Shown piece after piece: positions 1 through 13,139 of a stretch of DNA of 64,000 bases (position 1 is its first letter; the number at the start of each line of letters is the position of its first letter). The stretch covers positions 4,438,157-4,502,156 of the forward strand of contig NC_084687.1 in assembly GCF_028389875.1 (NCBI RefSeq), in the 5' to 3' direction. The translations under genes and the position numbers were made by a program. This DNA comes from Rhea pennata (lineage: Eukaryota; Chordata; Aves; Rheiformes; Rheidae). Below the pieces are notes generated by a model. That model did not search any database. It saw only the letters and a program-made list of their open reading frames with translations, and was not told the origin of the DNA.

Positions 1-780
1 AAAAAAAAAAAAAAAAACACTAAAGGAAGAGCTGTCTCTGTCTTCCCTCCTGCTCCCCCCCTCCATGTGCTTTTTAATTCAAATAAAAATGTACAGCAGG
101 GGAAGTGGCAATAATTCACAGGCATCTGAAAACTAAACTTTGCTCGGAGTAGCGGTCGTGAAGTGCACGTCTCAAACTTGGATTTCACTAGTCTTAATAT
201 AGTCCTAAAGGAATTTCTGTCCGGATTCCTCTCCAGGATCTCTTGTCGGCTTTAGGCAATTATTCTGTCCGCATCATTTTTGCTCGGAGACTGCAATATC
301 CAGAGATTGTTTTTTACCACAGTTGAAACCAACTTAGCATCAGATTAAGACCTCACTTTTCTGCAAGCGTTGTAAAGCTGTGGGGCATACAATAAAAATG
401 TTATTAGTTTCTGTATTAAAAGGTTGGGTTGTTTCTAACCCAAACCAGAAGTAGGATTTACTTTTACAAATTTCTTCTTGTGCGTTAAAAATTTACACAA
501 GAAACGTGTTATGCTGGCGAGCAGGCATTTGATGTTAAATCAACACAACATGTGTCTCACCCGGGCGGTGCGACCCCGCTCGCCGCCTCTTCGGGGGACG
601 CGTTCCCTTTCAGGCCGTACCGGGCTGCCGATTAAACCTAGCGAAGTCGCAGGCTCTCGTGAAATCGAACTCTTAATTTAATTTTTAATACCCCCCCCCC
701 CAGCCCCTGAATTAAGTCTGTCTAAAAGCTGGCGAGCCCCCAGGGGTGAGTGAACGTAGAAATAATCAGATTTGTAAAAT
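1..780. other. AT-rich non-coding stretch at window start
   Basis: The window opens with a 17-base A run, followed by moderately AT-rich unique sequence up to about 700. No exon is recognisable on either strand. AATAAA hexamers occur near 82 and 391, but no upstream coding sequence links them to a gene, so a 3' end of a neighbour is possible but unsupported. A C-run lies near 693-702, and a donor-like GGGTGAGTG is present near 744. Confidence 0.5.
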
Positions 781-3700
781 TTGACCCCCCCTCTCTCTCC
801 CCCCCCCCTCGTCCCTCCCCGCCGCGGGTATCCCGGTGCCGGCCCGGGGAAGGGGGTACGCGCGGGGGAGAGACGCGGCGCGAACGCGGCTTCGGGTCCG
901 CGTCGGGGGGCTTTTGTCAGCCCCGCGGAGCGGTCGGATGCCTCCAATTCCTGCCTTTCTTCTCCTGGCTTTGTGGGGCTGGGGGGAGGCGGGGGAGAGA
1001 CTTCCCGAGCCCTCGCGCTTTAAAACGGCAGTTGGGATCCGGCGTTTTGCAATGCTACTTGTGCGTGTTTTTTTTTTTTTTTTCCCCCAATTATTATTTA
1101 ATTATTAGTTGTGGGGGCTTGTTGCGGGTTGCCCCCTCCCTCTGCCGTTGCGCTTGATGGGGGAGCCTGATGCGGGGAAGAGGAAAGCACCGCTCCGACC
1201 CCGACGGGGGTAATTGCCGCCCGCTTTGAACCGGCGTGAGGGTAATAAAAGCGGAGCGCCAGGCTCGCCCCGTCCCGCTGCGGACAGACGTGGGGCACGG
1301 TGGGGAAATCCCCCCCCCCCCGCCCCCAGGCTCCAGCCTGCCCCAGCGCTGCACAGCGCAAAGCCGGAGTGGGCTCCTCCGCGGGAAAAGTTGCTCTCGC
1401 CGGCGTGGGGAAGGGGCCAGGGATGCAGCGGCGGGATGTGCCGGGAAGCACGCCGCGGCGCGGGGAGGGCTGTGGTTTCTGCATTTCGGGGGCAGGCTCA
1501 CCTGGGGGCAGAGCGCGGGGAAATGCATATAAATGGAACGGATTAAAGCTGTTGGGAGGAGGGGGAAGCGGGGAGGGGGTTAATCCTCAGACCCCTTAAA
1601 GGGAGGGGGGGGGAAGCCCTAAATGCAGTGACCAGCACCCGGTCACCTCCCTACCCTCGGAGAAATATGGATGCCTTCCCTTTGGAAAGGGAAGAGCAGA
1701 GCTTATTAAAAAAAAAAAAAAGTGCAAAAATCAAGTGACACTAAAATATCTGCTCCGGGCCCTCGCCCTTTCTCGCCTAACGCCGCGGCAGGAATGCGAG
1801 TGCACTCAGTTGTGAAGTTCCTGCCCGGGGAGCCGGGGAGCTTTTCTTTGCGGCTGCCGGCAAGGGGATGCTTTGAGCCTGCCCGCGTTTGGGTCTTGCT
1901 GCGGGGCTGGCAGTTTTTCTCCTTTTTTTAATTTTATTATTTTTTGACTTTTCTCCTTTCCTTTTCTTGTTGCTCCGGCGGGGAGGCTGGGGGGCGAGCA
2001 GCGCGCGGAGCCTGGGCACGGGGCTCGTTGTTCTTCCCGAAGAAAGGCAGGATAACACAGCGGTGCCCGGCTTTCCCTTTGCCCCCGGCTCCGTTCGCAA
2101 GTGATGCGTGTCCGTGTGTCCTCGGCATCTCGCTCCCCACTGCCGAGGGGGATGCAGGGCCTGGTTCTGGGGAATTTGGGGAAAAAAAATCTTTTTATTT
2201 GCGGGGGGCTGCGTTTGCCCTGCTTTTCCCTTGCTCCGAGCGTTCCCGGAGAGGAGCGGAGCGCGGGCAGGTGTCCGGAGGAGCCCGCGGCGATGCTGCC
2301 AGCCGCGAGCCCGCGTTTCGCGCCCGCGCCTCTCCCGGGTGCCCCCAGCGGGCTCCGCACCCGCGCCAGCGCTGCGTCCGTGTCACCTGCCGCTTCTGCA
2401 AGTGGAAACCCAAAATTCCCCGGCCCGTCTCCTCCGGTGCCGCCTCTCCGCCGGGGCTGCACCGAGGGGATTTTGGCAGAGGGGGGCTGGGGGCATCTCC
2501 CCCCACCCAAGGGAGAGGAGAGAAGGGGGGGAAGGAAGTGCATTCAGAGCTTGGAAATCCATGCGTATACCTCGGATTAAAAATAATAATCCTGGGCACA
2601 CAGCTCCGGGAGACCCCGATGCACCCGAGACAGATACGGGAGCAGCTACTCGCCGGCCGAGTCCTCTGAGCTCGAACTAGCCGATGTGACACCAGTCGCG
2701 CGGTATCAGTTGCCGCTCCGCTGGCTTGTCCGCGCCGTGCGCCCGGCTTCTCCCGCCGCCGAGCGGGATCCGCTGGGAAGCGAGGCGGGAGCCCTGCGGG
2801 AAAGGGCTCTCGCAGGTTTGGGAGGATGGCAAAAACCTTCGGCCCTCCCTCCCCGTCGCAACTTTTGCGCTAGAATATAACTCGCGGGTCAGGCTGGGGC
2901 GAGGCAGAGCTCTTGGAAAAAACTTCCTAATTTTCCTGGGGTTTTTTTCTTCTTTTTTTTTTTCTTTCTTTTTTTACTGCTTATGATCAGCAATTGTATA
3001 AAATGCAGTGAATTCGCTGTTGGAGGTTTTTAGGGGTGGCTTTTTTAAACTCTTGCTTCTCTGATTTAAACCACTTTTGGGAATAAACTAGACAAGTTGA
3101 TATGATAAAACATCTCGCTGGTAATCCGATTGCCCGTGAAAAGAGATTTTAGTGAGTAAAACCGCGTCAGGGAAGGGAAGATCGAAGAGGCACAAGCAGT
3201 GGAGGAGGAGAGCGGATTCCTTCGCGGCTCTGGAGTGAGATGCTGCTGAAAACGTAACCCACCCGTCTGCCAGGTTTTACTTCTTATTTTATTTTTAATT
3301 TTAAGAGTGCCTCTCCCCTGGTCGAGGAGAGATGCGATGTGGGGTGGGAGCACGGATCTGGGATCCGGGCGCCTGTGCCAGTATCCGGAGCCTGCAATGA
3401 GTGAACTCAGCGTGTGCAAAGTGCCTGGCACAGGGAGTCACGCTCCTCGTTTTTTTTATTTTCCTTATTAAAGGAGAAAGGGGGGGCCGGAATAAAGCGT
3501 GTGTTTAAAACCTGCTTTGCTGAGTTGTTAACACAGTTTCCCGGTTAAAGCGAAGCGGCACCGGTGCTCGCCGGCGGCCGGCCCCGGGCGATGCTTGCCG
3601 CACGGGTTTCGTGCCCTGGCAAGCTGGCAAAAAAGTGTCTTGTGCTCTGCGCTCCAGCGGAAATCCTGCCCGTGTGCTGCAGTTGTTGGATCCAGATTAA

Positions 3701-6700
3701 CAGCACCCCCCCCCTTTTTTTTTTATTTTTAGCAAAACAGGGAGTGGAGGGTGGCTGCAGGGTGGAAAGAAATTTCTCCCGCTCCTGTAGTGCTGGGAGC
3801 TCTGGTTGTGCCATGTGGATGCTGGGGGTGTTGATCAGGAATAAAAGGTGCAATAATAAAACTTTTTTTTTTTTTTGAGGGCTGCTTTCAAAAAAAAAAA
3901 AAAAAAAAAAATAAAAAAAGAGGGGCAGCTGTGAAAACATGTGCAAAACAAATTCTTTTAAAGGTACTAGAGCGGGGAGGGGAAAAAAATAAAAACTACC
4001 GTGGGGGCGGTGGCCGAGGCGTCACCAGCGCTCGCTCCCCTTCCCGGCGCGGTGGGTGCACGGGGCGCTCACCCCCGGCGCGAGGGCTTTGGGCGCCCTT
4101 GGCGTGCAGGAGGCGCTCCGGGTTCACGGCGGCTGGGGCAGAAGTTAATCCAGGCTCTGCGTGCTCGGTAGTGGCCGTGGGGCAGCCGGAGGCTCCCAGC
4201 GTGCTGGGATGAGTTCTTTTTTAATTTAATTTAATTTTTTTTTTTTTTTTTGCTCGGGCACCGATGCCCTTGTTTACAGGAAGGAGCCGCGACGGACCGC
4301 GCGCTCGGTGCGGGCGCTGCTGGAACACCTCATCTTGGCGCGCTTTGCCGGGGTCGCTTGCAGGACTGGGTTTACTGGGGGGGACTTAGTTGCAACGAGG
4401 CTAATAAATGTGTAAACCTGCGACTGTGCATGCATCAAATCCGGTGTCTGGGACAAGGTGGCTTTTGTGGGACCGCAGCTCCTTCCTGCGCGCTCGAGCT
4501 TGGCGCTGCAGAGCTGCCTCGGATGGGTCTCCTCTCGCTCCGAGTCCTGGGTCGTTCCACAAACCATAGATTTTAGGTTAGGGTTTTTATTGTTGTTGTT
4601 TTGCCTGCTTATCATAAATCTGCGAGTCAAGACTGTCTTTTACTTGGTGTGTAGCTAGATCTGGATGGGGACCACCTAGGAGAAGCTGTCATGGGCTTAA
4701 TGAAGGATGATGTCTTCAGCTCTTGGAAGAGAGCTGTAGTTGGGCAGGGTGAAAGATGGCTCGAGACGGGTTGCTTTACCAGAAGTTATAGGCCAGGACT
4801 TGTGCCCGTGATGTGTTCAGATCGTGTCCACCAGGGAGCATGTCCTCTTCATGGTGGCCCTCTGCTTTGGTTTTCCACCTGCCTGCTGTGTGCAACCACC
4901 CGTCAGTCATGGTCCATTTGCTTGGTGACTTCCCACCAGCAGTTTTTGGCCTGGGGCTCCTTAGCTCCTGTTTCGGTGCTCGAGCTTGGTTAGCAGCTGG
5001 GTTGGGTACGAGGCGTCATGTGTTGGGATGGCTGCTCCTCGGTTGGGTCGGCCAAAGCCAGCCGTGGGACGGGGCTTCGGGGATGCCTCTGCTCCCACCT
5101 TGCTGGGTGGCATCGCCGCTTTTCAGCCTTCCCAGCCCCGGGGGAGAATTCATCCTGCGGCCTGCGCAGATGTCTTCCCAGCACCCTGCTTTTCTCAGCT
5201 CCAGGGACGGAGCGGGGAGAAAACGCCCGGCTGTGATGGTGGTGAACATCTCACCCCCTTCCCTTCTGGCTCTGCGGAGGTGCCTCGGGGCCGGGGCCCT
5301 GGTCGCTCCCGCTCAGCGCAAACACGTCTGTGCAAAGTGCCGGGCGTTGCAGGAGTTGACGTGGGCGCGGGGGACCCGGAGGGCCCCGGCAGGTGGGATG
5401 ACTTTGGGCGAGAAATACCAGGTGGAGCCGTTTTTCGTGGAGCATCGGGGAGCCTTCTCCTCCGGACCTGCATTGGGGCAGGGGACACGCGTTGCATTAA
5501 GGAGGGGAAAGCCCTGTCCCCGGGGCACCCTGCTCCCACCAGGGAGGAGGCAGTAGATGCTTCGTGCTGCTGAGAAGTTTTTTCCCCTAGGCAGCTGGGT
5601 TTCTTCTCCAGCATCCAAAGTCTGCTGGCCGATCCCGTTTGGAAGTGGTCAGAAGGGGGATGGTGGGAAGGAAATTCCCCAAAGCGAGGGCTAATCTGCA
5701 TCTGGAATACAAATATGGTAGCGCTGAGCCTGTTGAGAAAAGGAAAAGAAAAAGGAGGAGAGAAAATGAAGGCTGCCTTCTCCGCCAGAGCGGTGAAACT
5801 TTTTATTCTGCGCTCCCCATCTCGGTGAGATGCTGCTTAGGGTCTTCTCCTCCTCCTCCTCCTCCCTTCCCTCGTGGCCGTGATGCCCCAACATGAGCGA
5901 GGTTCGGCGGGGCTCATGCCGCCCCGACGGGCACAGATGTTGGCCATTTATAAAGGAAAACCTCCAAATCGCCCCGGCTTCTCGTTTGGAAAACAAAAGG
6001 ACCGGTCGCCTCCCGCCGGGCCGGTGAACCCGGGGCCGTGGTGGGGGGAGAGGAGGGCAGAGGCCGCTTTCAGGTGCTCCCGCGGTGGTGGGCTTGGCGG
6101 GAGGGTCGGGGCTGAGCCGCGGGAGGGCTCGAGCCAGGCTGGTCTGGAGCGGGCGAAGGAGAGCAAAGAGGTGGGTTTTGATACCCTGGGCCACATCCTG
6201 TGCTGGTGCGAGCTGGTGCTGGCTGGGAGGTGCTGGCAGAGGCAGCACAGCTTCGGCTGCGGACCTCGTAGAAATGCCTGAGACGGTTGCTGTATTAAGT
6301 GCTGCCGGGACCGGCCCCATCCTCCGAGTCGAGAGGGTGATGGTGCTTCTCAGGCCTTGGTACTTGGTAGCTTCTTCCCTCTAAGCTGATTTCGGCTGAT
6401 TGCTGGGAAAAGGTCAAGATAGAGCACTCGCTTTCTAAATGCCTGGGAAACTCGAGTGGACCCTGTACGACATCAGTGCAGGGTTTCAGGCTGTGTTTTT
6501 GCGTGACGAAGCCTGCGGTTGCTGCAGGATTGCCTGGGAGGGCCGTGGGGCACGCAGAGGAAGAGGAGAGGTCCCCAGCCCGCACCTGCACAGCGGGAAT
6601 TTGGATGAGCTTTGAGAGAGTCGGATCCTGCCCGGCAGCGAGGGGGCAGGAGCGGGAATTTCGGCTGGGATGCAGAGCCCTCGGAGGGCCCTCCCCAGGC

Positions 6701-9582
6701 ACACGTGTCTGTGCATGGTGTGCGTGCGCGTGTGCACATGCTGTGTGTGTCCGTGCATGCGTGCCCGTCCGTGCATGCGTGCCTGTGCCCTCCTCGCCCC
6801 ATAGGCAGCAGCAAAGGAGATCTGTCTTACCTCCCATCAAGGGAGGTGCTGGCCAGGGAAAGGCCCAGTTGATGTGCTCCTAAGGGAAGCAGCTAAAGAA
6901 AAGCATCCTAAAACTGGCCCCCCTTCCCCGGGGAGGTGCGAGTGCCCGAGGGTGCGGAGCAGCGTGGTGGAGAAACCCCCCGCTAAAGGATTTTTGGCCG
7001 AGCTCTGATTTCAGGCAGTGCCGCAAGGTCTAGTTGGCTCCTGCGTTTGCCGCGGCCGCAGGCTGGAGGCTTGTGCTTTAACGCTGCCGAAATTTAGGTC
7101 TGAGTTTTGCCTGTGTGTGTCTGATCACTGTGGCAGACGGCGACTTTTGATGCCACGGGGTCCAGCCTGTCTTGTTTTAATGGGGCTGGTAGCAGGGCTG
7201 GTTTCTGCCTGCCCCGAGGATGCTCGGGGACCTTTGCGTACGCAGCCCTGGCGCTGCGGGCAGGAGGGGACCGTCCTCGCTCGGCACGGCTCCGTTCGGC
7301 TTATTCGCTCTTCCCCTTTGAAACAGGCCATTTGATTTATACTTAACGTGGCTGATTCAGATTTTAGGGGCTGCTTCGGAGCCGTTTGAAGCCTTTCCCT
7401 TGATGCCGGCGGGCTTCAGCCCTGAACAAACGTCCTCTCTGCGGCCGGCGGAGCCGCCGCTCGGAATCTGGGTCAGGCTCGGGGGCTGCCGGAGCAGCCC
7501 CGTCCGCAGATCAAGCGCCGCGTCGTTCCCGCGTCTCGCAGGTGTCGCAAAGAGCGCCGAGACCGGCCGCGCCGGGCGGAGGCGAAGCGGCTCCCTCGCG
7601 CCTTCCCTCTGGCTTAGCGCGCCGGCGGGCTCAAAAGCCTTTTCCGATGAAAAGACCTGCAAACGGGAACGGAGCCCCCGATTTTCAGGTTTCAAAATCG
7701 TCGTCGGATGATTTGACCCGATTGCGGAGGAGCGGCCGCGGCCGGAGGAGCTTGCATTGCCGCAGCAGGCGCGTGCGCGGTGCTGCCCGTGGGATTTTCC
7801 CTGTTTTCCACGTGTGCGCACGCGCCCGGCTGGCGCTGGGCACCTTGGCGCATCCCAAGCCGACGTCCTGCCGCGCTCCTGCCCCGGCGCGGCGGACGGA
7901 GCCGAGGAGCCGAGCGCGCGTCCGCCCGCAGCCTCGAGAGCAGCGGGCCTGGGCGAAGCGCAGGCTGTTAGAGCTTGCACGCTGTGAATCACGAATTCAT
8001 ATTTTAAAGAATGTGATTTTTTTTTCCTCTCCACTTTTTTTTTTCTTTTTTTAAAGTGTTTTCCAGGTGTGTGCTGCACTGAGTTTGCAGCTCTATCAGG
8101 AACCGTTTGCGGGCCGCCGGCTGCGTCGTGCTGGGATGCAGGCGGTGCGCGTCCTGGCTCCCGCGCTTGCTCTTTCCCGGTGTCCGTCCTGGTTAGGGAA
8201 GCGGGGCGGCACTGCCCCGCTCCGGGGCGGACACCGGCACGTGCCGTGCGGGAAGGGGGATGCACTCGTGAGCTGCGTGCGGTCCAGAGGCGCCCGACGG
8301 AGCGACCGGCTTCTGGTGTCGGCCCTTCCCATCTCGAGCCGCCGAAGCGGCGGCAGCGGGATGCCGCGGGAAAAGAGGAAGCCCTGAGCCGGGCGCGGGG
8401 GGTGCAGCGTCGGCGGTGGGCGCTGGGCGCGCTCCGCTCCCCGGATCCGGGCGCTGCCCGCTCGGCACGCGGCCCCGGAGCGGAGGGGGCGCGGAGGTGG
8501 GAGGTGGCTCATCCTGGTCTCCCGGACGAGGATCTGCCCCCGCGGGCACCCCGGAGCTGCCGGCGGCTCCCGCCCTGTCCCCTCCCAGCCTGCCCGGGGG
8601 GCTGCTCCGGGCAAGGAGCCGCTTCCCAGCCAGAGGGGAGGATTTTGCATCTCCCTCTTCCCGAGCTCCCAGAAGTCTGAAGACGCCTTTCCTCCCCCGC
8701 GCCGCTTCCTTCCCGGGCTTGGCGGGGAACAGACTCCGCGGGAGCGTCGGGTGGGCGGCTCGGCGGTTTTTCTCCTCCACGTGATTTTTTTTTTTAATTT
8801 AATTATTTATTTATTTTGCCTATGACTCGCCAAAGACGTCGCGGGGAAGCGGCTCGCCACGGCGCGGCCGCCGGCGGTCCCGGCGCGGAGGCCTGGATGC
8901 GCCCTGGGCTCGTCCCCGCGACGGCCGTGCGGGCGCGCGCGGTGCGACCTTGCAGCCGCCCGCCGGGTTTGGGGGCTGCAAAACCCCGCGACGGCACGGC
9001 CGCCCCTCTGCAAAACGGGCCGGGCCGGTGCCGCCGCTCGCCGAGGCGGCGAACCGACGCGGATGCAAGAAAACGGGCTTCAGCTGGAGAGTGTGAAAAT
9101 GCCCACGGATGGTGCTTCTCCCTCTTTTTCTTCTCCTCCTCCTCCTCTCTCCTCGTGAGCGGCGTAACTTCTGGATGAAAACCAGGCCTCTTTCCGCATA
9201 GAAATGGGATTTGCAGTAGGAAGCATCACCGCGCGGCTGCGTGGAAGGTGTTAAATACAGCGTTTTCAGGATGAGTTTTGCACGGACACGACTGAGCCTG
9301 GGAAAACTTGCAGCGTTTGAGCTCTTCCCTCCTATTTAGTAGGCACAGGGATGTTTTCTCCCCCCTCTGGTTTCTTTAAAGCCCAGAAGAAATCCTCAGC
9401 CCGCCCTAGGCTGGCGGGGTGCCCGGCTGCGTCCGGGGCCGCGTCCCGGGCACCTCGTGCCGCCGGCGCGCTCCTCGCCTCCTTCCCCGCTGGCATCTCC
9501 TCTGGCACTGGGCGCTTTGCCAGCGGATTTGGCACTCTGGCAGCCCCAGCCGTTGCCTTGTGACGTTAAAGCTTGTTTTTCC

Positions 9583-9616
<34 letters not shown>

Positions 9617-10169
9617 GGGGGTGGAAGTGGTTTAGCACAGTCCCAGATTCTGGCTTTCTGCAGCTCTTTCCTCGCCCCTTGGTCTTGCTTTTCCGTGATC
9701 TTGTTCGGTGTTTGCCTCCTTCCTCCCTGCTGCTTCTTCCTCCCTGGGTACATCCCGTCCGTCCGCAGCCTGCCGTGAAGGGGACGGGGCAGGAGGAAGC
9801 TTCCCCCTGCGGAGCCTTCCTCCGCCCCGGCCGCAGCCTCTCCAGGCCCGCGGGATGCTCCCAGCCCGGCTCCGGCCAGGATGCTTCCCGGTGCCCGGAG
9901 CGGGAGGAGCGCGGGGGAAGCGGCGCGGCGGAGGCAGGCAGGAGCCCTCCTCTTCCTCGGCGCCCGCGGGGCATCCCGTGGGGCGCAGGCTCCGCTCCGG
10001 CTGCAAGTGCTTCCTGCGAAACGCCGGCGATGGGAGGCGCTTTCTAATTATTATAACTCATTTTGGGGGGCGGGGGGTGCTGAAAATCCCCTTTATTTAA
10101 AACCATCTTCCCGCGTGGAAGCGCAGAGCGGATTTGGCAGCGGCCTTGGGCGTGTTGGGAAATGATACG
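781..10169. other. CpG-rich non-coding region upstream of FOXP4 coding exons
   Basis: This is nine kilobases with no recognisable protein-coding exon. CpG-dense blocks (about 790-1500, 2210-2560, 7390-7990, 8070-9070, 9390-10000) alternate with T- and A-rich homopolymer tracts. The overlapping open frames on both strands are low-complexity Ala/Gly/Pro/Arg translations with no domain and are not called as genes. Position relative to FOXP4 suggests intron 1 or promoter-proximal flank; an untranslated first exon could lie in any of the CpG blocks, but nothing lets me choose one. A GT-rich run at 6700-6790 is simple sequence. Confidence 0.6.
6700..6792. repeat. imperfect GT/GC-rich simple repeat with GTGCATGCGT units
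   Basis: The stretch is dominated by alternating purine-pyrimidine GTGTGCGTGC and two copies of a CCGTGCATGCGTGCC unit at about 6751-6785. It is low complexity and not coding. Confidence 0.7.
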
Positions 10170-11400
10170 GGGTTTTTTCCACTTTTTTTTTTCTCTCTCT
10201 CTAGGAGTTTGGATTATTCTTTTACTCCCTATGAATTTTTCCCCACCCTATTCATTATCATTTGTGTTAATTAGATTGTGATGGGAAATGGTCTCTATTC
10301 AAAAGGAAAACCTCCGAGATATGTTTTTACAAGTGTGTGCTTTTTGGCGTGGGGAGAGAGGGGGGAGCAAAGATGCTTGAAAGAAATCATTTTAAAAATA
10401 ATTTCTTCATAAAGCTGTTTAAAAGAAAGCCCGGTTCCCCTTCCCCCAGCGTGGCCACCTCCCTCCGGCCCCCCCTAATTAAACGATTTGAATTTTCACG
10501 TTAACCGCTTGGTGCTTCCTCGGCGCCTCAGATGATTAGAAAGGGATATTCATTTATGCCTTTTAAACGCCGCCCCGATTAAAATCAGAGAGATTTTTTC
10601 CTTCATCAAAATCTAACATCCTTGAAAAATTAATTTGATGCCTCTTGTTATCAATTAATTGAATCTCGTTGGGAGAGAGGCTTGTACAGCGGGTGGTTAG
10701 AGCTGGCCCTTCTGTTCTTAGTTGCTTTCCCCCCCTCTTTCCCCTTCTGCTGCTGCTTCCAAACACTGTGACATTATAAAACTCTGCCTTTTTTTTTTAT
10801 TATTTTACTCATCTCATAAAATAAAATAAATGAATAAAACTTGGTCTCTCTTCCCACCCTCCTCCCCCATTCCCTTGAGTTCCTCTTGTATGAAAGACCC
10901 TTTTTTCCCCCCCTTTCTTTCTGTCATCCCTCTTTCCTATAACTTAAGAGGCAGTGGGAGAGAAAGAAAAGTTAGTGCTTTAGCAATTTCTCGGCGTAGC
11001 AAGGCAGCCAGGGTCCGTCTTTCTTCCTTTCTTTAACTGGGGATATTGGATATTTCATTTGAATCTCCCTCTTTTCAATTAACAGTGCACAGCTCCTTCT
11101 CTTAAACGCGCTCTATTCTCCTCTTCTGTCTCTGCAGCCGGAGAAGCGATTTCCCTTTCTTTAATATTTCAGCTCTTCCCACGAGACGGGCTGCCTGCCT
11201 TTTTTTAATAGACTTTTTCTCCCTCTGTTAAACTTTTCCAATCTCCGTCCCCCCCCCCCCTTTTTTTCCTTCCCACCTCTTTAAACAAGAAAAAAAAAGT
11301 GGAAAAGTTATGAAACTTAAAGAACTGGGTCATTTGTGAGTTACTGAAATAATTTTAAAAAAATTAGGTGCTCGCTTCATTTCAGCTCTCCTTGAAATGA
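10170..11400. promoter_or_regulatory. AT-rich island, candidate conserved enhancer
   Basis: About 1.2 kb of AT-rich, mostly unique sequence breaks the surrounding CpG-rich DNA. It holds homeodomain cores, including the perfect palindrome TCAATTAATTGA at 10651-10662, TAATTA at 10268-10273 and a MEF2-like TTAAAAATAA near 10391-10400. No open frame resembles a protein. Composition and motif density resemble the non-coding elements that surround developmental transcription factor genes. Function is inferred, not shown. Confidence 0.45.
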
Positions 11401-12204
11401 ATCTGCCTGGTTGCTCTCTGCTCCGGCCTCGTCCCTGGTGTCTCCTGTATTTCTGGATTTCTCCTGAATTTGGGGCTGGAGGCGGGGTGATCCCTGCGGC
11501 TCCTCGCGCCTTCCCTGCGCCAAGCCCTCGGGGGGACGACGACGACCATCCCGGGCGCGTCGTGTTGCCTTCCCCTCCGCGAGCGACTTTCTGGGGGGAG
11601 TTTGGGGGTGGCTTTTGCGGCAGAATAAATCTGTGCGTGGCGCTTGGATAGATCTGTGCGCGGCGCTGAGCCGCGCGCCGGGGCCGGCAGCCAGGCGAGC
11701 CGCCCCCAGCCCTGCACCGCGGCGCGTTGTCGCGGTCCCCGGTTTCCCTCGGGCCGCCTTCGAGCCGGGGGTGCTGGGGCGGGAGGTGCCCGTGCTGCTC
11801 GCCGGCTCTGCCCGGCCTCCTCGCTTCTGTGCGCGCGTCCTGCTTCCCGGCGGGTCGCTGCGTTCGTGCCGTGCAGGCAGCGGGGTCGCGTCCTGCGAAC
11901 CCTGATTTTTTTTTTTTTTTTTTTTTGGCAAGAGAAGGAGGCAGGCGGCTATTTTGGAGGATAAAAATCGGAGGCTGCCGAGGACCAGCGCGGGGATGGT
12001 GGGGCACCTTGCCTTGCCCCGAGCGTTGCTCATCTCGGCGCTTCTCCATCCCTCCTGGCTCCGGATCCGTGGCCGAGGGAGGAGCGCGGGTGCCGGACCC
12101 GAAAGGGGCCGCGGCGACGCGCAGCCCCCGGCTGCGGCCGTCCCCGTCCATCCCCGTCCGTCTGTCCGCCCCACCGAGAGACACGGGAGCCCCCGTGCCC
12201 CACG

Positions 12205-12455
12205 TCACTATTTAATTAGACGGCCCTGATTAACAAAACTTGGCGTTCGCCTTCCTCCTGCCCTCATCTTTCCTGGCTCCGAATCAATGGCTTTGATATG
12301 CTAATTAGGGAGTAATTTAATTTCAAAAGGCCGCAATTAACAAGGGTGTTGTGGACATGCTGTAGTTAAGCGGCGTAATCTAATTTGCATTAGTAACAAG
12401 CAGGGACTAATTAGAAGCTTAATTAGACACTTAGACGGCTCTCATGTTTACTTTC
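12205..12455. promoter_or_regulatory. homeodomain/POU motif cluster, candidate conserved enhancer
   Basis: Four TAATTA cores lie at 12213, 12302, 12408 and 12420. Two are inside perfect CTAATTAG palindromes (12301-12308, 12407-12414). An octamer-type ATTTGCAT is at 12383-12390 and a FOX core TGTTTAC at 12445-12451. The block is AT-rich and free of simple repeats while both flanks are strongly CpG-rich. This is the pattern expected of a deeply conserved developmental enhancer. Confidence 0.5.
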
Positions 12456-13139
12456 TTAATGAGATGGAGTGGGGCTCTTTTTTTAATCTTTTCAAGAGCG
12501 CAGCGGAGGGAAGCGGAGGATGGAGGCGCCCGGCGCGCGCCTGGCACCGGCCCCAGCGGCCGCCGCTCCGGGCATCCCGCCGCCACTCCGGGCACCCCGC
12601 GGCATCCGTGCCGCAAGGGTTTGTCCTCGGGGCTGGGCAGGGAGCAGGCGAATATTTAGCAATTCTTTTTTTTCCCCCCTCCGAGAGCACCCTTGCTCCG
12701 GTTCGGGGGCTGGCGGAGGTCCCGTGGGCTCCCGGAGGAGGGTCGTCCATGGGGTTTGCTGCGGTCGGAGCATCCTCACCGCTGCTCCGGAGCAAGCTCT
12801 GGAGAGCGAAGCCTCGCCGGCGCGTTTCGGAGGGAGGCAGGACCTGGCTGGCGTTGCCCGGGACCCGAGCGCGAGAACCGGCCGTTCCTGGGGGACGCGA
12901 CAGCCGCCCGTCCGGATGCGCGCCCGGCTCGGCCGAAACGGGACGACCCGGCTTTTCGGGGTGGGGGGGAACCGCTGTGCCGCTGTTCCCGCGAGGGCTC
13001 GCCAAGCTCGTCCCCGGCGGAGCTGCCGGGACATCGCTCCCGGCCAGCGCTCCGGTCCGGCGGGAGGCTGGCGCGGGAGCCGCAGGTGGCAGAGGTCTGC
13101 CCGCCGGGGAGGAGGAGGAGCAGGGCCCGAAGAAGTAGC
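12456..13139. other. CpG-dense block, no gene recognised
   Basis: High-GC DNA with long open frames in several phases on both strands and no recognisable domain. It may be part of a CpG island or simply microchromosome-type GC-rich intron. Confidence 0.5.

Noticed and set aside
744..752. Strong donor-like GGGTGAGTG as the end of a FOXP4 5' UTR exon
   Set aside because: No independent evidence of an exon before it; similar matches occur by chance in GC-rich DNA.
4240..4280. FOX core TGTTTAC at 4271-4277 as part of a regulatory cluster
   Set aside because: Isolated single motif in low-complexity surroundings, at the chance rate.
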